From contig CANBCZ010000002.1 in NCBI GenBank assembly GCA_947367255.1, positions 62,001 to 126,000 of the forward strand: a DNA stretch of 64,000 nucleotides, in the 5' to 3' direction. The notes under the pieces are model-generated. The model saw only the letters and a list, made by a program, of their open reading frames with translations. It was not told the DNA's origin and did not search any database. A program made the position numbers and the translations under genes. How positions within the stretch are numbered: position 1 is the first letter of the stretch; every line of letters starts with the position of its first letter. This document shows, piece after piece, positions 19,551 to 29,362 of the stretch. The DNA comes from an uncultured Alistipes sp. (GTDB taxonomy: Bacteria > Bacteroidota > Bacteroidia > Bacteroidales > Rikenellaceae).

Positions 19551-22500
19551 TTAGAATACAAGGGTTACACCAATGTTATAAATTCTGTTGTTAGGATAGT
19601 TTGCGGCACCTGTCTGCAAATCCGGATCCCACAACTTGAATGGAGAGAATGTAAGCAGGTTCATACCTGACAGGTAGATTCTCAGTCGATCAATATGTGC
19701 ACGCTGCATAATACGCTTTGGAAGGGTATAACCGATCTCTGCGTTCTTCAGACGGATGTATCGTCCATCAACCATCCAGTAGGTAGATGTCTGGCTGTTG
19801 TTTGCACTCTGACCGATTGTCAGTCGCGGATACTTAGCATCGCGGTTATCCTCTGTCCAGTAGTTGCCATAAAGGTCGGCAAATACATTTGAGTGGCGAG
19901 ACTTAGTTGCGCTGAATGGCTGAGTGTAGGTGTTGTTGATAAAGAAGTTTACATTATCTACACCCTGGAAGAAGAGTGACACATCAAAGCCCTTATAGCG
20001 AACCGATGCACCGAAACCGTAGCTGATCTCAGGAACATTAGGGAAACCGATAGGCTTCATATCGTAGTCGTTCACTACGCCGTCACCGTTGATATCGATG
20101 TAGCGGATATCTCCCGGCTTAACCTCACCAAACTGCTGCTTTGGCCAAGCGTCAATCTCCTCCTGACTCTGGAACAGACCGTCTGCAACAAGACCGAAGG
20201 TCTGCCAGTTACTCTGACCTACGCGGTTCTGATAGAGGTACTCCCAATCAGGCTGGTCGTTGTCGAGGATAGTGTTGTGTGCATAGGTGAAGTTTGCACG
20301 AGCGGTAATATCTACCTGACCAAACTTCTGGTGGTACTCGATAGAGGCATCAAAACCCTCGTTGTGCATCTTACCTACATTGATATAAGGCTTGTTGGTA
20401 AGACCTGCAATCTCAGGGATAGATGTTGCCTGAAGGAAGATACCGCTACGATAGTCGTTGAAGTAGTCCGCCTGAATCTTGAGCTTACCGAAGAGCGAGA
20501 AGTCCAGACCGACATTGAACTTACGAACAGTCTCCCAACCTACGTTTGGATTTGGATAGTCACCGAGGCGGATACCCTGATAGAGAGTATTTGCGCTACC
20601 GAAGTAGTATGTATATCCGTCCTCGATAGTCTCGAGATAGATAAATCGGCGGTCACCACCAATCTGGTCATTACCTACAAGACCGTAAGATGCCTTAATC
20701 TTGAGCAGATCGACAACATTCTTAGCGCTCTCGAAGAATGGCTCCTCAGAGATTGCCCAACCTGCTGCAACTGATGGGAAGAAACCGAAACGGTTACCAG
20801 GAGAGAAGTTCTCAGAGCCGTTGTAACCGAAGTTAGCCTCGACAAAGTAACGGTTGTCATAGTCATAAGTTACACGACCTGCAATACCCTGGTTACGGTA
20901 AGGGAGGAACTTGTCAGGATCAGACTCTGAAGTGTTGATATAGTTCTTCTGTGAGTGCTGATAGAGGAACAGAGCGCCTACAGAGTGACGACCGAAGGTG
21001 CGAGCGTAGTTAATAGATGCCTCCAGATAGGTTGTACGGCGGCTGTTGCTCGACTTACCGAGAGAGAGGCTCTCCTGACCAACTACGGTCTCAGTCTTGA
21101 TAAGGTTACCATCCTCATCACGACCTGAAGCAATCCACTGCTGTGGGGTCTTGGTACGAGATATGTGCTGGGCATTCATCGCATCGAACGCAAACTTGAT
21201 ATTTGCAGTAAGACCCTTGGTAATCCAGCTACCAAAATCCTGCTGGAGGTTGATTGTAGAGGTTGCTGTGTTGTAGAACTTCTCGCTATAACCCTTCTGT
21301 GTAAGGAGAACGTATGGGTTAGCACCATCGTTATCTGCAGGACCTGCAAGGGTACCGTCAGAGTAGTAGAGTGGGTAAGCGATCGGAGTAGTGTTGAGTG
21401 TATAACCCCAGATAGTACTTGCTGCTGTACCCGGCTCGTTCTTACGCTCGAAAGAGGTTCCGAGGTTGATGTTGAGCTTAGTGTGCTTGAAGACCTGTAC
21501 ATCTACATTTGAACGGAAGTTAAATCGACGATAGTAGAGTGAAGTGTCGTAGTTCTTCATATTATCTATCGCGAAGAGTCCGGACTCGTTATAGAATGCA
21601 CCTGAGATATAGTACTTGGCAATATCACCACCACCACTTACAGAGACATTGATACGCTCGTTCCAAGTCTGATCCTTGTAGAGGGTATTGAGCCAATCTA
21701 CATTAGGATAGAGGTCGGTATCCTCACCTGACGCGAACTTGGCAATTGTCTCAGGCGAGTATGCCATAGAGCCTGAAGCCTCGTTCCACATCTCGGCAAA
21801 CTGAACACCATTAAGCATCTGCGGAGTCTTTGTAGGGCTTACAAGACCTGCCTCCATAGAGAGCGATACCTTCGGCTTGCCATTCTCACCACTACGAGTA
21901 GTAATCATAACGACACCGTTTGCACCACGCACACCATAGATAGCTGTTGCTGACGCATCCTTGAGGATACTCATCTCCTTGATATCATCAACATTCACAA
22001 GGTCCATATCACGCTCAATACCATCAACCAGAATAAGCGGAGTCTTGCTATCACCGAAGGTAGAGATACCACGAATCCAGAAGGTAGAACCTGCACCGGG
22101 CTCACCTGAACGCTGAATTGATACCACACCGGCGAGCTGACCTGCGATATTACCTGACAGCTTCGCTACCGGAGCCTTCATATCGTCGAGAGATACTGAA
22201 GAGATCGCACCGACGATACTTGCCTTCTTCTGGGTACCGTAACCGACGATGACAACATCCTCTACCTGAGTTGTAGCCTGCTTGAGGCGGATAGTCATAT
22301 TGGTTGTAACATCACGAACTGCCATCTCTACATCCTGATAACCGATAAACGATACTGCGAGAACTGCAAGAGCGTTATCGCACTTGATTGTAAAGTTACC
22401 ATCGAGATCGGCAGAGGTACCGATAGTCGAGTTCTTAATCCAAACAGATGCACCGATAACAGGCTCGCCTGTAATATCATCGACAATACGACCTGTGAGG

Positions 22501-22871
22501 GTCTTTGTCTTGCTCTGTGGAGCTGCTGCAACCTGCTGTGTCTCCTTCTTCTGTGGGAGAAGCACGATGTCATTCTGGCTGATGACATAGGTTACATTCT
22601 TACCGGTGAGCGCTGCATCGAGCAACTTCTCAACGCTCTGAGTGCCGGTTGGAACCGAAATTGAGATGTCGTTTGGCAGATCACCAGACCACGAGAAACG
22701 GTAGCTGCTGCTTGCCTCAATCTTCTCAATAAGCTGTTTCAATGTCTTTGCACCTGTAGCATCAACTTTAACCGCATTTTGTGCGCTTGCCATTGATACC
22801 GAGACGCTTAACATTAGGCATACGACTACAAGTCGTAACCCCAATCTAAGTAGATTTCGTTTCATAAGCAT
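19551..22871 (-). CDS. SusC/RagA family TonB-dependent receptor with N-terminal STN domain
   Basis: STN-like region (AKTLKQLIEKIEASSSYRFSWSG...), carboxypeptidase-like region (LTGRIVDDITGEPVIGASVWIKN), TonB/plug VVIVGYGTQKKASIVGAIS; C-terminal RIYNIGVTLVF. Confidence 0.92.
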   Translation of the reverse strand: MLMKRNLLRLGLRLVVVCLMLSVSVSMASAQNAVKVDATGAKTLKQLIEKIEASSSYRFSWSGDLPNDISISVPTGTQSVEKLLDAALTGKNVTYVISQNDIVLLPQKKETQQVAAAPQSKTKTLTGRIVDDITGEPVIGASVWIKNSTIGTSADLDGNFTIKCDNALAVLAVSFIGYQDVEMAVRDVTTNMTIRLKQATTQVEDVVIVGYGTQKKASIVGAISSVSLDDMKAPVAKLSGNIAGQLAGVVSIQRSGEPGAGSTFWIRGISTFGDSKTPLILVDGIERDMDLVNVDDIKEMSILKDASATAIYGVRGANGVVMITTRSGENGKPKVSLSMEAGLVSPTKTPQMLNGVQFAEMWNEASGSMAYSPETIAKFASGEDTDLYPNVDWLNTLYKDQTWNERINVSVSGGGDIAKYYISGAFYNESGLFAIDNMKNYDTSLYYRRFNFRSNVDVQVFKHTKLNINLGTSFERKNEPGTAASTIWGYTLNTTPIAYPLYYSDGTLAGPADNDGANPYVLLTQKGYSEKFYNTATSTINLQQDFGSWITKGLTANIKFAFDAMNAQHISRTKTPQQWIASGRDEDGNLIKTETVVGQESLSLGKSSNSRRTTYLEASINYARTFGRHSVGALFLYQHSQKNYINTSESDPDKFLPYRNQGIAGRVTYDYDNRYFVEANFGYNGSENFSPGNRFGFFPSVAAGWAISEEPFFESAKNVVDLLKIKASYGLVGNDQIGGDRRFIYLETIEDGYTYYFGSANTLYQGIRLGDYPNPNVGWETVRKFNVGLDFSLFGKLKIQADYFNDYRSGIFLQATSIPEIAGLTNKPYINVGKMHNEGFDASIEYHQKFGQVDITARANFTYAHNTILDNDQPDWEYLYQNRVGQSNWQTFGLVADGLFQSQEEIDAWPKQQFGEVKPGDIRYIDINGDGVVNDYDMKPIGFPNVPEISYGFGASVRYKGFDVSLFFQGVDNVNFFINNTYTQPFSATKSRHSNVFADLYGNYWTEDNRDAKYPRLTIGQSANNSQTSTYWMVDGRYIRLKNAEIGYTLPKRIMQRAHIDRLRIYLSGMNLLTFSPFKLWDPDLQTGAANYPNNRIYNIGVTLVF

Positions 22872-22898
22872 TAAATTAATAGTATGATTGTTAGTGTA

Positions 22899-23873
22899 TT
22901 ATTTGTCGATAATAATTGCATCGCCATCTCTGCGGAAAGAGGTTCCTGTAGAGAGGGTAACAATCTTCAGGGTGTGATCGAGAGCATTTGAACGGTCGAT
23001 AGTTCCCGAGAACTTTATATTCTCCATACGAGCATCGGTAAACGATATGCGGCAATTATAGACCTGCTCGAGGGTATTTACAACAGCACCCAGAGGCTCA
23101 GTGTCGAAGTATCGCTGACCGAACACCTCCAACTCGGCATCTACCTCAACGATATTTACGCGGCGAGAGCCCTTGTTGTAGACAAGTTTCTGATTTGGCT
23201 TGAGGGCGACATTGTGGCTGTTTGTAGCAAAATCTACCGCGCCCTGAATAAGCACCGCCTCGATATTAGAGCAGTCCGAGTATGCCTTGAAGTTGAATTT
23301 CGTTCCCTTAACGACAATCTCTGCCCCCTTTGCCTTAACCACAAACGGCACGCCGTTCATCTTGACAACATCGAACAGAGCCTCTCCGTCGAGCTTTACC
23401 TCGCGAGACTTTGAGAAGTTGGAGTTAAAACAGATTGTCGTATTCTCCTTCAGCACCACTGTCGAGCGGTCCGGAAGAACGATAGTCTTATCCTCCAAAT
23501 CACCTGCGCAAATCTCGCACACCTCACCACGCATAGAGTGTGCATAGTAGAGAACAGGTCCTCCAACAGCCATACAGAGCAGCAACAACGCCGCATAACG
23601 CAACATTGTGCGAACAATACCCGCCTTTCTGCTCTTGCGCTCACGCTTAGCCACACGCTCCTTGAACTGTGCAAGGCTCTTATGGACATCTACATCCTTT
23701 ACAGCCTGCTTCATATCATAGAGTTTGACAACCGCATAGAGTTGCTCAAGTTGCTGACGATTATGCTCTGACTCCTCGTACCAACGCTCCACGGCATCCA
23801 TCTGCTCTGCCGAGAGCTTTCCGTCGATAAAATCGACTAACATCGCTTCTGTAATTTCTATCATTTTCTGCAT
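22899..23873 (-). CDS. FecR-family anti-sigma factor
   Basis: N-terminal helical region, single TM (LLLLCMAVGGPVLYYAHS), FecR domain (VVLKENTTICFNSNFSKSREVKLDGEALFDV) and C-terminal STN-interacting region. Confidence 0.88.
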   Translation of the reverse strand: MQKMIEITEAMLVDFIDGKLSAEQMDAVERWYEESEHNRQQLEQLYAVVKLYDMKQAVKDVDVHKSLAQFKERVAKRERKSRKAGIVRTMLRYAALLLLCMAVGGPVLYYAHSMRGEVCEICAGDLEDKTIVLPDRSTVVLKENTTICFNSNFSKSREVKLDGEALFDVVKMNGVPFVVKAKGAEIVVKGTKFNFKAYSDCSNIEAVLIQGAVDFATNSHNVALKPNQKLVYNKGSRRVNIVEVDAELEVFGQRYFDTEPLGAVVNTLEQVYNCRISFTDARMENIKFSGTIDRSNALDHTLKIVTLSTGTSFRRDGDAIIIDK

Positions 23874-23982
23874 AATTTTCGTACAATAGCATACCTACTT
23901 ATATTATATATACAACCAACCTCTCATTCCTCCTTTCCGATAATAACATTTTATATATTCAGAGATTTTTTATCGAAAACCT

Positions 23983-24014
23983 TTTGAAATATCCCTTTTT
24001 CTTTTGTATATTTG
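23983..24014 (+). promoter_or_regulatory. Bacteroidetes-type promoter for the ECF sigma gene
   Basis: TTTG 23983-23986, 20-nt spacer, TATATTTG 24007-24014. Confidence 0.6.
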
Positions 24015-24019
24015 CAGAT

Positions 24020-24631
24020 ATGCTGAAACCTAACGACCTAAAAACAACCACAGAGGCTGCAGATATACACTCGCCAAATGGCTGTCACTACAGCAGTGAC
24101 GCCGACTTTGATTTTGAGGCTATATATCTGAACAGTTACCGCGGATTGTGTGCCTACGCTTGCAGGTATGTGGATATATCCACAGCCGAAGAGATTGTAC
24201 AGGATACAATGATGTGGTTGTGGGACAATCGTCAGACCATTATCCCGGGTAAGAGTGTCGGGGCGTTGTTGTTGCGTATTGTCCACAACAAGGCGATTAA
24301 TCAGATAAAACACCGCACCGTCTTTACAAAGGTTCACAAGCAGATAGAGCTCAACCTGCGCGAGCAGTTCGAAAATCCCGATATGTATCTCTCTGTAGAG
24401 CTGTCGGAGATGCTCGAGAGGGCACTGACAAAGCTGCCGGAGAATCTGAGGGAGGTCTTTATACTCAGCCGTGTAGAGAGGTTGAGCTACAAGGAGATTG
24501 CCGAGCGACTCAATATCAATATAAAGGCTGTCGATAATCGTCTGTCGCGCACGATGAAGATTTTAAGAGAGGAGCTTAAGGACTATCTGCCACTGCTGCT
24601 CCTGCTGCTTGAACTCTCTCACAAATCATAA
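24020..24631 (+). CDS. ECF RNA polymerase sigma-70 factor
   Basis: Sigma region 2 (YRGLCAYACRYVDISTAEEIVQDTMMWLWDNR) and region 4 (LPENLREVFILSRVERLSYKEIAERLNINIKAVDNRLSRTMKILREEL); ORF-track start at 23984 lies inside the promoter, so internal ATG 24020 preferred. Confidence 0.88.
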   Translation: MLKPNDLKTTTEAADIHSPNGCHYSSDADFDFEAIYLNSYRGLCAYACRYVDISTAEEIVQDTMMWLWDNRQTIIPGKSVGALLLRIVHNKAINQIKHRTVFTKVHKQIELNLREQFENPDMYLSVELSEMLERALTKLPENLREVFILSRVERLSYKEIAERLNINIKAVDNRLSRTMKILREELKDYLPLLLLLLELSHKS

Positions 24632-24635
24632 AAAA

Positions 24636-24664
24636 ATGACCCCGAGGCAATGCCCCGGGGTCAT
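24636..24664. terminator. Bidirectional intrinsic terminator between convergent sigma and tnaA genes
   Basis: atgaccccg / cggggtcat stem flanked by an A-run. Confidence 0.65.
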
Positions 24665-24682
24665 CTGTTTTGGTGCAAGTTA

Positions 24683-26065
24683 TTACAACTTCTCCAACTT
24701 TACGGTAAAGTGACGCATAAGCTCGGTCTCCCAAACGATCTTCACACCGCGAGTAATCTCGTTGCGGCGATCAAATACATTCTTCAGAGCCACTGCGATA
24801 ACATCCATATGGTTGTTGGTATATACTCGACGAGCTACACAAAGACGGAGCAGGTCAAGACCACCGAAACGGTTCTCGCGAGTTACAGGATCGCGGTCAG
24901 CAAGGATATAACCGATCTCGCAACCACGAACACCTGCCTCAAGGTAGAGCTCTACAGCAAGGGTCTGCGCAGGGAACTCCTCCTTTGGTACAGAGGTGAG
25001 AATCTTTGACGCATCTACGAAGATTGCGTGACCACCTGCAGGACGCTGGTAAGGGATACCGAACTCGTCAAGACGAGCAGCAAGGTACTGCACCTGACGG
25101 ATACGGGTATCGAGGTTATCGAACTCGGTATTCTCATCAAGACCGATAGCAAGTGCCTCCATATCGCGACCATTCATACCACCATAGGTCAGGTAACCCT
25201 CAAATGGGATACAGAAACGCTTTGCACCCTCATACCAATCCTCGTGACGAGTAGCGATAAAACCACCCATATTTACGATACCATCCTTCTTTGCAGACAT
25301 TGTCATTGCATCTGCAAGCGAGTAGATCTCGGCAACAATCTCCTTGATGCTCTTATCGGCATAACCCTCCTCGCGAGTCTTGATGAAGTATGCATTCTCA
25401 GCAAAACGAGCAGAGTCGAATACCACGCGCTTGCCATACTTGTCGGCAATAGCACGAACCTCACGCAGATTCTGCATAGATACAGGCTGACCACCTGCGG
25501 TGTTGTTTGTGATGGTTACGATAATGAACGGAACCTTCTCGTGGTGCTCGGCAAGGGCTGCCTCAAGCTTCTTAGGATCTACATTACCCTTAAATGGGAG
25601 CTCGAGCTGAGTATCCTTAGCCTCGTCGATAGTGCAATCGAGCGCTGTAGCCTTGCGTGACTCGATATGACCCTTGGTAGTATCGAAGTGAGAGTTTCCC
25701 GGAACAACATCACCAGCCTTTACAAGGTGGCTGAACAGCACATTCTCGGCTGCACGACCCTGGTGAGTAGGGATAACATACTCAAAGCCTGTCAGGCGGG
25801 TAATAGTCTCCTTGAGGTGGAAGAAAGATGTTGAGCCGGCATAGCTCTCGTCTCCCATCATCATTGCTGCCCACTGACGGTCAGACATAGCACCTGTACC
25901 CGAGTCGGTCAGACAGTCGATATAGACCTGATCGGCACGAAGCTGGAAGAGGTTGTAGTGAGCCTCCTTCATCCACTGCTCACGCTCCTCGCGTGTGCTC
26001 TTACGAATTGGCTCAACCATTTTGATTCGCCAAGATTCTGCAAAAGGTAATTCCATAGTTTTCAA
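24683..26065 (-). CDS. tnaA: Tryptophanase (PLP-dependent beta-eliminating lyase)
   Basis: DSGTGAMSDRQWAAMMMGDESYAGS, PTHQGRAAENVLF, TITNNTAGGQPVS, DSARFAENAYFIK, MSAKKDGIVNMGG, LRHFTVKL; closest in memory to Bacteroides TnaA. Confidence 0.82.
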   Translation of the reverse strand: MKTMELPFAESWRIKMVEPIRKSTREEREQWMKEAHYNLFQLRADQVYIDCLTDSGTGAMSDRQWAAMMMGDESYAGSTSFFHLKETITRLTGFEYVIPTHQGRAAENVLFSHLVKAGDVVPGNSHFDTTKGHIESRKATALDCTIDEAKDTQLELPFKGNVDPKKLEAALAEHHEKVPFIIVTITNNTAGGQPVSMQNLREVRAIADKYGKRVVFDSARFAENAYFIKTREEGYADKSIKEIVAEIYSLADAMTMSAKKDGIVNMGGFIATRHEDWYEGAKRFCIPFEGYLTYGGMNGRDMEALAIGLDENTEFDNLDTRIRQVQYLAARLDEFGIPYQRPAGGHAIFVDASKILTSVPKEEFPAQTLAVELYLEAGVRGCEIGYILADRDPVTRENRFGGLDLLRLCVARRVYTNNHMDVIAVALKNVFDRRNEITRGVKIVWETELMRHFTVKLEKL

Positions 26066-26114
26066 ATATTTTTAAGTTAGATTTTTCAACATCTACAAAG
26101 ATAACACTTATTTT

Positions 26115-27425
26115 CTAAATCTGCGCTCCTATCTCTCGTAATTTTTTCACGAGTCTCTCAACATCGACCTCTTTCACGCCACAGCCACACTCGGCGCAGA
26201 TTGCAGCAGCAACACCCGCCGCCTGTCCTGTGCCCATACAGCTCGCCTGCACACGCATAGAGGCAAAAGCCTTGCGATCTGCCGATATTGCACGACCCGC
26301 AACAAGCAGATTTGGAAATGCCTCGGCGATAAGCGCACGATATGGCACATATGCCGCCTGCTCAAGGAAGTAGATAGATTGCTTATTGCCCTTAGTTGCG
26401 TGAATATCAATAGGATGCGCTCCTCGAGAGATGCTGTCCTCATACTGATAGCCGGAGATATACTCATCTGCCGTCATCGTATGTACACCCTTTATTCTGC
26501 GAGTCTCACGAATACCCGCCTGTGTAGCCACAGCTGCCACATAGCAGTTTTCAAACTCCTTGAAGTTGTTGCGCAAAATCTCCGCCATACGGTATACATC
26601 CTCCCTCAGGCGACACTCGGCAGCAGTATAGTCGCGATTGTCACAAGCATCACCCTCTGTACGAGTCATATTGACACCGACACAACCCTCGTGCAGTGTT
26701 GTACAGAACCACGGACCACCAAACTCCGGAATACGGAGCTCCTCGGCGTGCTCCAAAAGGTACTCTCGAATTGGGAGGCAGTGGCAGTTTTCGCCCTGCT
26801 TATTGTGGTGCATAGCCTCAAAGAGAAGTGGCGACGAAGTATCCACATCCGCAAGGACAAAATATGTAGAGAGCGGCTGTAGTGGCTCGCCATTCTGCTC
26901 CTGCATCGGGACACCCGCCATAGCGGCAAGGTCGGCATCGCCCGTACAGTCGATAAACATCTTACTCTCAAGGGCTTCCGTGCCGTTCTTATTCTCAAAA
27001 ATTATCGAGGTAACCTCTCCATTTTCGCCCATAGTGCAACCCGAGAGGTAGCTGTTCATATAGAGGTCTATGCCCGCCTCGAGGACCATTCGCTGCATAC
27101 ACAATTTATATAGTTCTGGGTCGAAGGCGACATTTCCGAGCGGTCGCTCGATATATCCGCCACCCATAGCCTCAAGTCGCTCCAAAAACTCATACGGTAT
27201 GCCGCCGATAACTCTCTGATTCTTGTAGGTAAAGACGCTGAGCGGCATAACAAGACCCGCAGTAGCCATACCTCCCAAAAATCCGAAACGCTCGACAAGG
27301 GCAACCTTCGCACCCTCGCGTGCCGCTGCTATGGCAGCCAAAACTCCCGCAGGTCCGCCACCGACAACAACTACATCGTAGCTGCCTACAACTGCAACCT
27401 GCTTGGTAATAGAGATTTTCTTCAT
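26115..27425 (-). CDS. FAD-dependent oxidoreductase (FAD_oxidored family), third copy
   Basis: DVVVVGGGPAGVLAAIAAAREGAKVALVERFGFLGGMATAGLV; LLVAGRAISADRKAFASMRVQASCMGTGQAAG. Confidence 0.8.
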   Translation of the reverse strand: MKKISITKQVAVVGSYDVVVVGGGPAGVLAAIAAAREGAKVALVERFGFLGGMATAGLVMPLSVFTYKNQRVIGGIPYEFLERLEAMGGGYIERPLGNVAFDPELYKLCMQRMVLEAGIDLYMNSYLSGCTMGENGEVTSIIFENKNGTEALESKMFIDCTGDADLAAMAGVPMQEQNGEPLQPLSTYFVLADVDTSSPLLFEAMHHNKQGENCHCLPIREYLLEHAEELRIPEFGGPWFCTTLHEGCVGVNMTRTEGDACDNRDYTAAECRLREDVYRMAEILRNNFKEFENCYVAAVATQAGIRETRRIKGVHTMTADEYISGYQYEDSISRGAHPIDIHATKGNKQSIYFLEQAAYVPYRALIAEAFPNLLVAGRAISADRKAFASMRVQASCMGTGQAAGVAAAICAECGCGVKEVDVERLVKKLREIGAQI

Positions 27426-27426
27426 A

Positions 27427-28023
27427 TTAAAATAGTGATAACTGATCTATTTCGTGGTTAAAGGTCTTTCTGTGGTGTGGCGAGAGTCCATACTCAAGGA
27501 CAGCCAGACGATGCTCCTTTGTCGGATAGCCCTTATTCTTTGCCCAACCATACATCGGATACTCCTCGGCAATTTTCAACATATACTCGTCACGAAAGGT
27601 CTTCGCAAGTACCGACGCCGCAGCAATATCGGCATACTTGCCATCGCCCTTGACAACACACTGATACGGCAACTTAAGGTGCGTTCTGAAGCGGTTGCCA
27701 TCGATTACAAGGAACTCCGGAGCCGGATTAAGCCTCTCTGCAGCAAGCGACATACCCTCAAAAGAGGCATTGAGGATATTTATCTCGTCAATTCTCTCGG
27801 CGCTCACCGCCTCCACAGCCCACGCCACAGCCTCACGACAGATAACCTCGCGCAGCAAGTTGCGATTCTTCTCCGACATCTGCTTCGAATCGTTGAGCAG
27901 CGGATGGTGAAAATCGGGTGGCAGAATTACCGCAGCAGCGAAGACCGGACCGGCAAGACATCCTCGCCCTGCCTCGTCACATCCCGCCTCAAGAAGCTCT
28001 GTTTGATAAAAATTTGGTAACAT
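27427..28023 (-). CDS. rnhB: Ribonuclease HII
   Basis: AGCDEAGRGCLAGPVFAAAVIL; KGDGKYADIAAASVLAKTFRDEYM; YPTKEH. Confidence 0.92.
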   Translation of the reverse strand: MLPNFYQTELLEAGCDEAGRGCLAGPVFAAAVILPPDFHHPLLNDSKQMSEKNRNLLREVICREAVAWAVEAVSAERIDEINILNASFEGMSLAAERLNPAPEFLVIDGNRFRTHLKLPYQCVVKGDGKYADIAAASVLAKTFRDEYMLKIAEEYPMYGWAKNKGYPTKEHRLAVLEYGLSPHHRKTFNHEIDQLSLF

Positions 28024-28088
28024 ATAGGCAAAGTTATCGATTTTTTGGTAACTTTACAACAAAATAACAACAGAATACCATTTATTGT

Positions 28089-29036
28089 ATGATATCGGTC
28101 ACACGACAGACAACAGCTTTTGCAATTATATTACTGCTGACAACCATACTATTATGTACGGTCAGAGTATACATAAACCCCTTTGATATTGAGGTTGCCG
28201 AGTCGGAGTTTATGCCCCGCTGGTGGGATGCGCTCCTATCGGGACTGCTCCTCTTTGTGGCGGCAATTATTATCAACCGCACCACAGTAAAGATCGGACT
28301 CTTCGGAGGTTTCAGCGCCCTGCCCGTATCTGTATTCGGATTTCTCGCCTGCGGAGTTCTTGTATCGCCAAATATGCTCACAGCGACAGCTACGGCACTT
28401 ATGATGACCTTCGGCATACTCTTTTTGCTACGCTCGATGCAGTTTGTCGGCGAGAAAGAGTCGCTGTTTACCGGTGCACTGATGTTTGGTCTGCTGCCAA
28501 TAATCTATCCGCCGGCAGTAACCTTTGCGCTGATAGTACCGATAGCAATGTTTATCGCGCCACTCAATATCCGACAGGCAATAATTATCACCACAGGTTA
28601 TCTGTTGCCGCTTTTGGGTGCGAGCTATCTTAATTGGTACTTGGGCGGAGAGATTACGGGTCTGGCGACAAGCATCTGGGAACATCTGTTTATCCCGTCG
28701 GCAACACTCTCTCTCGAGACTCTGCCTATACTTACCTTTGCGATAGTTGTAACGATAATCCCGCTGCTCCTCTATGGTATTATGCAGGGCATCTACAACC
28801 GCTACGCAATGCTGGTACCACTTCGCAAGTCGATACAGATTGCCATTTGGCTGCTCATTATCGGTATTGCATCACTCTTTTTGGTACCCGGTTGCGGAAT
28901 TACAATCATCCCGACGATAGCCGCTCCGGCGACAATCATCGCCTCATTTGCTCTGGACAAAATGGAGGGCAAGTGGGCAAATTGGTTCTACATAGCTATC
29001 GTCACGCTTGTTGTTATCCACTTGGTATTTTATTAA
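28089..29036 (+). CDS. Polytopic integral membrane protein of unknown function
   Basis: Multiple predicted TM helices throughout. Confidence 0.6.
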   Translation: MISVTRQTTAFAIILLLTTILLCTVRVYINPFDIEVAESEFMPRWWDALLSGLLLFVAAIIINRTTVKIGLFGGFSALPVSVFGFLACGVLVSPNMLTATATALMMTFGILFLLRSMQFVGEKESLFTGALMFGLLPIIYPPAVTFALIVPIAMFIAPLNIRQAIIITTGYLLPLLGASYLNWYLGGEITGLATSIWEHLFIPSATLSLETLPILTFAIVVTIIPLLLYGIMQGIYNRYAMLVPLRKSIQIAIWLLIIGIASLFLVPGCGITIIPTIAAPATIIASFALDKMEGKWANWFYIAIVTLVVIHLVFY

Positions 29037-29124
29037 AAATTCGGATTTATTATTAGAAAAAGTACCTGATTTTATTACAAAATCGAACTATTTGCGCCTT
29101 TTTTACAAAAATTTTACGGAAAAG

Positions 29125-29155
29125 TTTGGATTTTAATAAAAAGATAGTACCTTTG
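29125..29155 (+). promoter_or_regulatory. Bacteroidetes-type promoter upstream of candidate sRNA 1
   Basis: TTTG 29125-29128, 19-nt spacer, TACCTTTG 29148-29155. Confidence 0.6.
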
Positions 29156-29161
29156 TAAAAC

Positions 29162-29251
29162 ATTTGTGGGAGTCATCCCACTGCTCATTAACCTAACTAA
29201 CCTAATATCGGAGTCCAGACTGTTGCCCAACACTCTGGACTTATCTTTTTT
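29162..29251 (+). ncRNA. Candidate small RNA 1 with 5' hairpin and intrinsic terminator
   Basis: Promoter above; hairpin gtgggagtcatcccac; terminator agtccaga-c-tgtt-gccc-aaca-c-tctggact then cttttttac; no plausible ORF. Confidence 0.5.
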
Positions 29252-29349
29252 ACCCCACCCGCCAATAGTGTTTATTATGGGTTTCTGCGTTTATGTGATG
29301 AAAAAACGGGGGTTGGTTGAATTTATTTTTTATTGAAGGTAAATATCAC

Positions 29350-29357
29350 TACCTTTG
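29350..29357 (+). promoter_or_regulatory. -7 box (TACCTTTG) upstream of candidate sRNA 2
   Basis: Exact TAnnTTTG match; -33 element weak. Confidence 0.4.
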
Positions 29358-29362
29358 TTTAC

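Noticed and set aside
24683-26065. Tyrosine phenol-lyase as an alternative call
   Set aside because: THQGRAAENVLF...TITNNTAGGQPVS and DSARFAENAYFIK segments fit tryptophanase better than TPL (which has DATRCVENAYFIK).
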